Source: UBA4719 sp038249115 (GTDB lineage: Bacteria > Actinomycetota > Actinomycetes > Actinomycetales > Dermatophilaceae). From it: 20,917 bases of DNA. The position numbers were made by a program, and so were the translations under genes. Each line of letters opens with the position of its first letter. Position 1 is the stretch's first letter. The notes beneath the pieces are model-generated. The model made no database searches. It had not been told where the DNA came from and saw nothing but the letters and a program-made list of their open reading frames with translations. This document shows, piece after piece, positions 15,113 through 20,917 of this stretch. Location of the stretch: the NCBI GenBank assembly GCA_038249115.1, contig JBBRWQ010000058.1, forward strand, positions 1 to 20,917. The letters are read 5' to 3'.

Positions 15113-15135
15113 GGCACCGCCTCTAGGCTGGTGCC
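15113..15135 (+). promoter_or_regulatory. Strong hairpin overlapping a -10-like box before nuoA
   Basis: GGCACC (15113-15118) plus GCC (15119-15121) pair with GGC (15126-15128) and GGTGCC (15130-15135), with the loop TCTA and one bulged T. The loop and right arm contain TAGGCT (15124-15129), a TANNNT -10-like box. It may be an attenuator, an operator or an internal nuo promoter. Confidence 0.4.
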
Positions 15136-15159
15136 GCAATCCAGGCAGTCGGTAACCGA

Positions 15160-15167
15160 AAGGGGAG
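15160..15167 (+). promoter_or_regulatory. Ribosome binding site of nuoA
   Basis: AAGGGGAG ends 9 nt before ATG 15177 and fixes the nuoA start. Confidence 0.75.
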
Positions 15168-15176
15168 CGCGCCCGT

Positions 15177-15539
15177 ATGACGAACCAGTACGTTCCAGTG
15201 TTGTTCCTGGCGGCGCTCGGCGCCGCGTTGGCGGCCGCCGCCGTCCTCGTCAGCCCCTTCCTCGGGCCCAAGCGCTACAACCGGGCCAAGGCCGACGCCT
15301 ACGAGTGCGGGATCGAGCCCACACCCCAAGCAGTTGGCGGCGGCAAGGTGCCGGTCAAGTACTACCTCACCGCGATGATCTTCATCATCTTCGACATTGA
15401 GGGCGTCTTCCTCTACCCGTTCGCGGTGGCCTTCAACAAGCTGGGCCTGTTCGCGCTGGTCGAGATGGTGCTGTTCATCACCACGGTGTTCGTCGCCTAT
15501 GCCTATGTGTGGCGCCGTGGTGGCCTCGAGTGGGACTGA
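15177..15539 (+). CDS. nuoA: NADH-quinone oxidoreductase subunit A
   Basis: NuoA is a small membrane-arm subunit of complex I near the quinone-binding site. The 120 residues form three membrane segments: about 6-27, 62-82 and 90-110. The conserved loop KADAYECGIEP (about 38-48) with its Cys is present, as is the FDIEGVFLYP motif that carries acidic residues inside the second membrane helix. The length is typical. It opens the nuo run after a 69-nt gap from menJ and is 14 nt upstream of nuoB. Confidence 0.96.
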   Translation: MTNQYVPVLFLAALGAALAAAAVLVSPFLGPKRYNRAKADAYECGIEPTPQAVGGGKVPVKYYLTAMIFIIFDIEGVFLYPFAVAFNKLGLFALVEMVLFITTVFVAYAYVWRRGGLEWD

Positions 15540-15553
15540 AGAGGGACTGAGAA

Positions 15554-16108
15554 ATGGGTATCGAAGAGAAGCTTCCAGCGGGCTATCTGCTGACCACGCT
15601 CGAAAGTGTGGTGGGCTACAGCCGGTTGCACTCGGTCTGGCCAGCGACGTTCGGTCTGGCCTGTTGCGCCTTCGAGATGTTGGCCACAGGCTCGCCTGAC
15701 TACGACATCGCCCGGTTCGGCATGGAGTACTTCCAGCCCTCGCCGCGCCAGGCCGACCTCATGATCGTGGCCGGCCGGGTCAGCCAGAAGATGGCCCCCG
15801 CGCTCCGCCAGGTCTACGACCAGATGTCCGAGCCGAAGTGGGTGATCGCGATGGGTGTCTGCGCCTCCTCCGGCGGCATGTTCAACAACTACGCCATCGT
15901 GCAGGGGGTCGACCACATCGTCCCGGTGGACATCTACCTTCCTGGCTGCCCGCCACGGCCAGAGATGCTGCTCAACGCGATCGTCATGTTGCACGAGCAG
16001 ATCCAGAAGACCCCGCTCGGCGTCAACCGGGTCGCCGCAGTCAAGGCGGCCGAGGCTGCAGCTCTGGCCGCGACGCCCACGCACCAGATGAAGGGTCTGC
16101 TGGCATGA
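15554..16108 (+). CDS. nuoB: NADH-quinone oxidoreductase subunit B
   Basis: NuoB holds iron-sulfur cluster N2, the last centre before menaquinone, on the cytoplasmic arm. The four ligands are present: the adjacent pair C37 and C38 in GLACCAFE, C103 in GVCASSGG and C132 in LPGCPPRP. The length of 184 residues is normal, with an Ala-rich C-terminal tail typical of actinobacterial forms. GAGGGA upstream serves as the ribosome-binding site. Its TGA overlaps the nuoC ATG (ATGA at 16105-16108). Confidence 0.97.
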   Translation: MGIEEKLPAGYLLTTLESVVGYSRLHSVWPATFGLACCAFEMLATGSPDYDIARFGMEYFQPSPRQADLMIVAGRVSQKMAPALRQVYDQMSEPKWVIAMGVCASSGGMFNNYAIVQGVDHIVPVDIYLPGCPPRPEMLLNAIVMLHEQIQKTPLGVNRVAAVKAAEAAALAATPTHQMKGLLA

Positions 16109-16821
16109 GTGACGCAGAGGAGAAGGAGAACCTCCCGGCCCCGCCTGGAACGACCCCCGAGCCTGTGGTGATCGGTTCGCGACAAGGTCTTTTTGGTGCC
16201 AATGACGACGGTGACACCAGCGGGTACGGCGGTCTGGTCACTCACGTGCTCTTCCCGGCTGCCGCTGTTCGGCCCTACGGCGGATACTTCGACGAGGTCG
16301 CCGACCATCTCGAACGAGTCCTCGGCGGCGGCGCGACATACGCCAAGGCCATCGAGCGAGTCGTGGTGGACTGCGGTGAGATGACTATCTTCATCGCCCG
16401 TGAGCACCTCGTGAAGGTGGTCCGCGCACTTCGCGACGACCCCTCGCTGCGCTTTGACATGTGCCTCGGCGTGTCCGGCGTCCACTACCCGCAGGAGTCC
16501 GGCCGAGAGCTGCACGCTGTCTATCACCTGCGCTCGATCACCAATGGCGGCCGGCGGGTTCGCCTCGAGGTGACCTGCCCCGACGACGACCGACACATCC
16601 CCTCCATTGTTGAGGTCTACCCTGCCAACGACTGGCACGAACGCGAGACCTGGGACTTTTTCGGCATAGAGTTCGACGGCCATCCTGCGTTGACCCGAAT
16701 CCTGATGCCTGACGACTGGCCCGGTCACCCGCAGCGGAAGGACTATCCCCTCGGCGGCATCCCGGTGGAGTACAAGGGCGCCACCGTCCCGCCGCCGGAC
16801 CAGCGCAGGAGCTACACCTGA
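16105..16821 (+). CDS. nuoC: NADH-quinone oxidoreductase subunit C
   Basis: NuoC is a 30-kDa peripheral-arm subunit that packs against NuoD. The C-terminal signature ERETWDFFGIEFDGHPALTR followed by RKDYPLGG is clear. The N-terminal 35 residues (MSDAEEKENLPAPPGTTPEP and on) are acidic and low complexity, a usual actinobacterial extension. The frame is open further upstream to 15838, but ATG 16105 is chosen because it overlaps the nuoB stop, and the longer form would run inside nuoB. The length is 238 residues. The stop and the nuoD start share a base (TGATG). The gene is not fused to nuoD as it is in enterobacteria. Confidence 0.96.
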   Translation: MSDAEEKENLPAPPGTTPEPVVIGSRQGLFGANDDGDTSGYGGLVTHVLFPAAAVRPYGGYFDEVADHLERVLGGGATYAKAIERVVVDCGEMTIFIAREHLVKVVRALRDDPSLRFDMCLGVSGVHYPQESGRELHAVYHLRSITNGGRRVRLEVTCPDDDRHIPSIVEVYPANDWHERETWDFFGIEFDGHPALTRILMPDDWPGHPQRKDYPLGGIPVEYKGATVPPPDQRRSYT

Positions 16822-18173
16822 TGACTGAACAGACTCGTGAAATCCATGCCACTCCCGCCGCTGGCGCGCAGGATGCCGAGGGCGCCCACGTCTATGACGC
16901 AATCGGCGGCGACTGGGATGCCATCGCGGATGAGGCATCCTCCCTGCACGAGGAGCGAATCGTCGTCAACATGGGGCCGCAGCACCCATCGACACACGGC
17001 GTCCTGCGCCTCATCCTCGAGCTCGACGGCGAGACCGTCACCGAGACCCGGGCAGCCATCGGCTACCTGCACACCGGTATCGAGAAGAACATGGAGTTCC
17101 GTACCTGGACCCAGGGCGTCACGTTCTGCACCCGCATGGACTACGTCATGCCTCTGTTCAACGAGACCGTTTACTGCCTGGCCGTCGAGAAGCTTCTCGG
17201 CATCACCGACCAGATCCCCGAGCGCGCCACTATCATTCGCGTGCTCATGATGGAGCTCAACCGCGTCGCTTCCCACCTCGTCGCCCTGGGCAGCGGGGGT
17301 CTGGACATCGGTTCGACGACAGCCCTTCAGATCGCGATGAAGGAGCGCGAGCGCATCATGGCGATCTTTGAGATGATCACCGGACTGCGGATGAACCACG
17401 CCTACGTCCGCCCGGGCGGCGTCGTGCAGGACCTGCCCCAAGGTGCCATCGACAAGATCCACGACGCCATCCCTCGGATCCGGCGCGGCATCGGTGAGAT
17501 CGAGCGGCTGTTCAACGAGAACCCGATCATCAAGGCTCGCATGGTGGACATCGCCTACCTCGACCTCACCGGCTGCATGGCCCTCGGGATCACCGGGCCC
17601 ATGTTGCGCTCGACCGGCCTGCCGCTCGATCTGCGCAAGTCCGAACCATACTGCGGTTACGAGAACTACGAGTTCGATGTGCCGGTGCGTGACTCCTGCG
17701 ACGCCTACGGACGGATGCGGATCCGCATGGACGAGATGTACGAGTCGCTCAAGATCGTGGAACAAGCGACAGCCAAGCTGCAGGACACCCCCGGCCCCGT
17801 CATGGTGGCGGACAAGAAGATCGCCTGGCCGGCTCAGCTGGCCATCGGCGGCGACGGGTTGGGCAACAGCCTGGACCACATCCGCGAGATCATGGGCACG
17901 TCGATGGAGTCCCTCATCCACCACTTCAAGCTGGTGACCGAGGGCTTTCGAGTCCCACCTGGCCAGTGCTATGTCTCAGTGGAGTCCCCCAAAGGGGAGC
18001 TCGGTGTGCACCTGGTCTCCGATGGTGGGACTCGCCCTTATCGGGCGCACTTCCGTGAGCCGTCGTTCAACAACCTTCAGTCCGTCGCCGCGGTTTGCGA
18101 AGGCGGTCAGCTCGGTGATGTCGTGATAGCAGTCGCCTCGATCGACCCTGTGCTGGGAGGCGTGGACCGATGA
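16821..18173 (+). CDS. nuoD: NADH-quinone oxidoreductase subunit D
   Basis: NuoD is a 49-kDa subunit that forms the quinone pocket together with NuoB. The defining NMGPQHPSTHGVLRL lies near residues 50-64, with the pocket His and other conserved residues intact. MDYVMPLFNE, RPGGVVQDLPQGA and the C-terminal CYVSVESPKGELGVHLVSDG follow, ending in RAHFREPSFNNLQ. The length of 450 residues includes an N-terminal extension of about 45 residues over the core, usual in actinobacteria. It is coupled on both sides: TGATG with nuoC and ATGA with nuoE (18170-18173). Confidence 0.97.
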   Translation: MTEQTREIHATPAAGAQDAEGAHVYDAIGGDWDAIADEASSLHEERIVVNMGPQHPSTHGVLRLILELDGETVTETRAAIGYLHTGIEKNMEFRTWTQGVTFCTRMDYVMPLFNETVYCLAVEKLLGITDQIPERATIIRVLMMELNRVASHLVALGSGGLDIGSTTALQIAMKERERIMAIFEMITGLRMNHAYVRPGGVVQDLPQGAIDKIHDAIPRIRRGIGEIERLFNENPIIKARMVDIAYLDLTGCMALGITGPMLRSTGLPLDLRKSEPYCGYENYEFDVPVRDSCDAYGRMRIRMDEMYESLKIVEQATAKLQDTPGPVMVADKKIAWPAQLAIGGDGLGNSLDHIREIMGTSMESLIHHFKLVTEGFRVPPGQCYVSVESPKGELGVHLVSDGGTRPYRAHFREPSFNNLQSVAAVCEGGQLGDVVIAVASIDPVLGGVDR

Positions 18174-18928
18174 CCAATGACGACAGCCCGAACTATGGCG
18201 TGGTGCCCTCACTGGACACCCAGGCCTACCCGAACGACGTCCTGGCGACCCTGCGGGTCGACGCCGAGCAGATCATCGCCCGCTATCCGCAGAAGCGCTC
18301 GGCCTTGTTGCCGCTGCTGCACCTGGTGCAGTCGGTCGACTCCTATGTCTCTCCTCGGGGCATCGCGCTGTGTGCTGACCTCCTGGGTCTGAGCGGCGCC
18401 GAGGTGAGCGGTGTGGCGACCTTCTACTCGCAGTACAAGCGGCACCCCAACGGCACGTATACCGTTGGCGTCTGCACCAACACCCTGTGCGCGATCATGG
18501 GCGGCGACGAGATCTGGGACTTCGTCAGCGCCCATCTGGGCATTGGCCACGACGAGACCACAGCCGACGGCATGGTCACCCTTGAGCGGATCGAGTGCAA
18601 CGCAGCCTGTGACTACGCGCCCGTGGTCATGGCCAACTGGGAGTTCTTCGACAACCAGACGCCGCAGTCTGCCAGTCAGCTGGTCGACGACCTGCGCTCC
18701 GGTGCACCGGTGACTCCCACCCGCGGCGCCTCCAAGGTCTGCACCTTCAAACAGGTCTCACGGGTCCTGGCCGGCTTCCATGACGGCCTGGCCGACGAGG
18801 GCGTCGGCGCCGGGCCGGCCTCGTTGGAGGGCCTGCGGGTTGCCAAGGCCCAGTCAGCCAAGACCGCACCGGTCGCGGACGCACTGTTCGAAGCGCCCGA
18901 GGGCACCATGAAGGCGGAGAAGAAGTGA
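18170..18928 (+). CDS. nuoE: NADH-quinone oxidoreductase subunit E
   Basis: NuoE is a thioredoxin-like NADH-module subunit carrying the [2Fe-2S] cluster N1a. The ligands are C102 and C107 (CTNTLC) and C143 and C147 (CNAAC). The helical N-terminal part with SGVATFYSQY is complete. The 252 residues include about 70 residues after the core, rich in Ala, Gly and Lys, which is common in actinobacterial NuoE and should not be read as a fusion. The stop overlaps the GTG of nuoF (GTGA at 18925-18928). Confidence 0.96.
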   Translation: MTNDDSPNYGVVPSLDTQAYPNDVLATLRVDAEQIIARYPQKRSALLPLLHLVQSVDSYVSPRGIALCADLLGLSGAEVSGVATFYSQYKRHPNGTYTVGVCTNTLCAIMGGDEIWDFVSAHLGIGHDETTADGMVTLERIECNAACDYAPVVMANWEFFDNQTPQSASQLVDDLRSGAPVTPTRGASKVCTFKQVSRVLAGFHDGLADEGVGAGPASLEGLRVAKAQSAKTAPVADALFEAPEGTMKAEKK

Positions 18929-20238
18929 GCACCCAGCTGACCCCGATCCTCACCAGGTTCTGGGATGACCCCCAGTCGTGGACGATGGCGACGTACGAGA
19001 AGAACGACGGCTACAAGGCGCTCAAGAGCGCACTGAAGCTGCCGCAGGCCGATCTGGTGCAGATGGCCAAGGACTCCGGCCTGCGTGGTCGCGGTGGCGC
19101 GGGATTCCCGACTGGCATGAAGTGGGGGTTCCTGCCCGCCCCTGACGGTGGCCCCCGCTATCTCGTGGTCAACGCCGACGAGTCAGAGCCGGGCACCTGC
19201 AAGGACATCCCGTTGATGATGGCTGCGCCGCAGCTGCTGATCGAGGGCATGGTCATCACGTCGTTCGCCATCGGCTGCAACCACGCCTTCATCTACCTGC
19301 GCGGCGAGGTCGTCCACGTCTACCGCCGGCTGCTGCGCGCGGTCGAAGAGGCCCACGCCGCAGGCTATCTGGGCAAGAACATCCTCGGCAGCGGCTTCGA
19401 CCTCGAGATCACCGTGCATGCCGGTGCCGGCGCCTACATCGTGGGTGAAGAGACGGCGCTGCTGGACTCCCTCGAGGGTCGTCGAGGCCAACCGCGCCTC
19501 AAGCCGCCGTTCCCGGCGGTCGCCGGTCTCTATGCGCGGCCGACCGTGGTCAACAACGTCGAGTCAATTGCCTCTATCGCCCCGATTCTGCTCAACGGCG
19601 CCAAGTGGTTCGCCGACATGGGCACCGAGAAGTCGAGCGGCTTCGGCATCTTCAGCCTCTCCGGGCACGTGACCCGCCCCGGCCAGTACGAAGCACCGCT
19701 GGGCATCACCTTGCGAGAGCTGCTCGAGATGGCCGGCGGAATGCGGGGTGGGCGCAAGCTGAAGTTCTGGACCCCGGGCGGCTCGTCCACGCCGATGCTC
19801 ACCGACGAGCATCTCGACGTGCCGCTGGACTTCGAGTCGGTGGGCGCCGCCGGGTCCATGCTCGGGACGCGCGCCCTCCAGATCTTCGACGAGACGGTGT
19901 CGGTGGTCCGCGCGGTCTCACGCTGGACCGACTTCTATGCCCACGAGTCCTGCGGCAAGTGCACGCCGTGTCGCGAGGGTACGTTCTGGCTCAAACAGAT
20001 CATGGAACGCCTCGAGCACGGCCAGGGCTCGCAGGACGACATCGACAAGCTGCTGGACATCTGCGACAACATCTTCGGTCGCTCGTTCTGCCCGCTGGCG
20101 GACGGCGCGATCAGTCCGATCACCTCGGCGGTCCAGTACTTCCGTGAGGAGTTTGAGGCCGGGATGCACACCCCAGCCGCCGAGCTTTTCCCGCCGGCCG
20201 CCTCGACGCTGTTCGCGAAGGAGACCGTGTCCGCATGA
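18925..20238 (+). CDS. nuoF: NADH-quinone oxidoreductase subunit F
   Basis: NuoF binds NADH and FMN and the [4Fe-4S] cluster N3, the entry point for electrons. The NADH/FMN glycine-rich loop GLRGRGGAGFPTGMKW is at residues 52-67. ESEPGTCKD (87-94) and GAGAYIVGEETALLDSLEG follow. The cluster ligands are C343, C346 and C349 in SCGKCTPCREG and C389 in SFCPLADG. The length of 437 residues is normal. The GTG start overlaps the nuoE stop, and the TGA overlaps the nuoG ATG (20235-20238). Confidence 0.97.
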   Translation: MSTQLTPILTRFWDDPQSWTMATYEKNDGYKALKSALKLPQADLVQMAKDSGLRGRGGAGFPTGMKWGFLPAPDGGPRYLVVNADESEPGTCKDIPLMMAAPQLLIEGMVITSFAIGCNHAFIYLRGEVVHVYRRLLRAVEEAHAAGYLGKNILGSGFDLEITVHAGAGAYIVGEETALLDSLEGRRGQPRLKPPFPAVAGLYARPTVVNNVESIASIAPILLNGAKWFADMGTEKSSGFGIFSLSGHVTRPGQYEAPLGITLRELLEMAGGMRGGRKLKFWTPGGSSTPMLTDEHLDVPLDFESVGAAGSMLGTRALQIFDETVSVVRAVSRWTDFYAHESCGKCTPCREGTFWLKQIMERLEHGQGSQDDIDKLLDICDNIFGRSFCPLADGAISPITSAVQYFREEFEAGMHTPAAELFPPAASTLFAKETVSA

Positions 20239-20917
20239 CCGTCACCACAACAGATCTGGTCACGTTAACCATCGACGGGGTCGGCGTAGGCGTCCCCAAG
20301 GGCACCCTGGTGATCCGAGCCGCCGAGCAGATCGGCATACAGATCCCGCGGTTCTGCGACCACCCCCTGCTCGAGCCCGTGGGTGCCTGTCGCCAGTGCC
20401 TGGTCGAGATCGCGACCCCCGGCCCCGACGGCTCGCTGCGGCCGATGCCCAAGCCGATGACCTCCTGCACCACGACGGTCAGCGAGGGCATGGCCGTCAA
20501 GACGCAGCACACCTCGCCGATGGCTGACAAGGCCCAGCACGGCCAGATGGAGTTCCTACTGATCAACCACCCGCTGGACTGCCCGGTCTGCGACAAGGGC
20601 GGCGAGTGCCATCTGCAGAACCAGGCCATGTCCGGCGGGCGCAGCGTGAGCCGGTTCGAGGACGTCAAGCGCACCTACCCCAAGCCGGTCAAGCTCTCGT
20701 CGCAGGTGCTGCTCGACCGCGAGCGCTGTGTCCTCTGCGCCCGCTGCACCCGGTTCTCCGACCAGATCGCCGGCGACCCGTTCATCGCCCTGATCGAGCG
20801 TGGCGCCCTGCAACAGATCGGCCTCTTCCAGGACAAGCCGTTCGACTCCTACTTCTCCGGCAACACCGTCCAGATCTGCCCCGTCGGCGCACTGACCGGC
20901 GCGGCATACCGCTTCCG
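20235..20917 (+). CDS. nuoG: NADH-quinone oxidoreductase subunit G, cut by the window end
   Basis: NuoG is the large iron-sulfur subunit linking NuoF to the rest of the peripheral arm. Only the first 227 residues are in the window, and they hold the expected cluster sites in order. The [2Fe-2S] N1b ligands are C41, C52, C55 and C78 (FCDHPLLEPVGACRQC, SC). The N5 ligands are H112, C116, C119 and C125 (HPLDCPVCDKGGEC). The N4 ligands are C165, C168, C171 and C215 (CVLCARC, CPVGAL). The molybdopterin-like domain would lie beyond the right edge. ATG 20235 overlaps the nuoF stop, so translation is probably coupled. Confidence 0.97.
   Translation, partial: MTVTTTDLVTLTIDGVGVGVPKGTLVIRAAEQIGIQIPRFCDHPLLEPVGACRQCLVEIATPGPDGSLRPMPKPMTSCTTTVSEGMAVKTQHTSPMADKAQHGQMEFLLINHPLDCPVCDKGGECHLQNQAMSGGRSVSRFEDVKRTYPKPVKLSSQVLLDRERCVLCARCTRFSDQIAGDPFIALIERGALQQIGLFQDKPFDSYFSGNTVQICPVGALTGAAYRF

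Noticed and set aside
16812..17924. A 370-codon minus-strand open frame antisense to nuoD
   Set aside because: nuoD is unambiguous on the plus strand, and the antisense frame shows the Asp/Val/His-rich composition of a shadow.
18720..18928. Extra C-terminal segment of NuoE as a possible fused domain
   Set aside because: It is a low-complexity tail of the length commonly found in actinobacterial NuoE; no separate domain is visible.

Overview
The window reads as chromosomal DNA of a high-GC Gram-positive actinobacterium. GTG starts are frequent, TGA and TAG stops dominate, almost all wobble positions are G or C, and several promoter-like -10 boxes have the TANNNT form. The gene set fits an aerobic, menaquinone-using actinobacterium: separate nuoC and nuoD, menG followed by a menJ-type reductase, a DUF222/HNH (13E12-type) gene, and an Eis-like acetyltransferase. 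The DUF222 protein looks like those of Intrasporangiaceae-type organisms, but that family-level guess rests on recall, not on a search.

Layout. (1) 1-2656: tsaE-tsaB-rimI-tsaD, a tightly coupled operon for tRNA t6A synthesis with the ribosomal-protein acetyltransferase rimI inside it. (2) 2653-4259: a nucleoside hydrolase and a ribokinase joined by a TGATG overlap. The hydrolase is missing roughly its last 50-60 residues. (3) 4388-6127: menD. (4) 6164-10636: an accessory block made of a DUF222/HNH gene broken by one in-frame TGA, an Eis-like acetyltransferase, a membrane-anchored DUF4352-like protein and a RimJ/RimL-type acetyltransferase. (5) 10762-11535: a type I signal peptidase, convergent with menF. 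(6) 11550-12857 (minus strand): menF, divergent from menG. (7) 12966-15107: menG and menJ. (8) 15177 to the right edge: nuoA-B-C-D-E-F-G, with nuoG cut by the window end.

How it fits together. MenF and MenD make early menaquinone intermediates, MenG performs the final methylation and MenJ saturates part of the isoprenoid tail. The neighbouring nuo genes encode complex I, which reduces that menaquinone, so quinone synthesis and quinone use are physically linked. The accessory block separates menD from menF, menG and menJ.

The observations most worth checking are: a LexA (SOS) box at the putative transcription start of the DUF222/HNH gene; the single TGG-to-TGA type nonsense codon in that gene; a Rex-like operator upstream of menJ-nuo; a hairpin that overlaps a -10-like box in front of nuoA; and the truncated nucleoside hydrolase. 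I see no CRISPR array, no tRNA or rRNA gene, no insertion sequence with transposase, and no convincing wholly new multi-gene system. No gene-free stretch exceeds 300 bases; the longest are 7901-8065 and 9326-9474.
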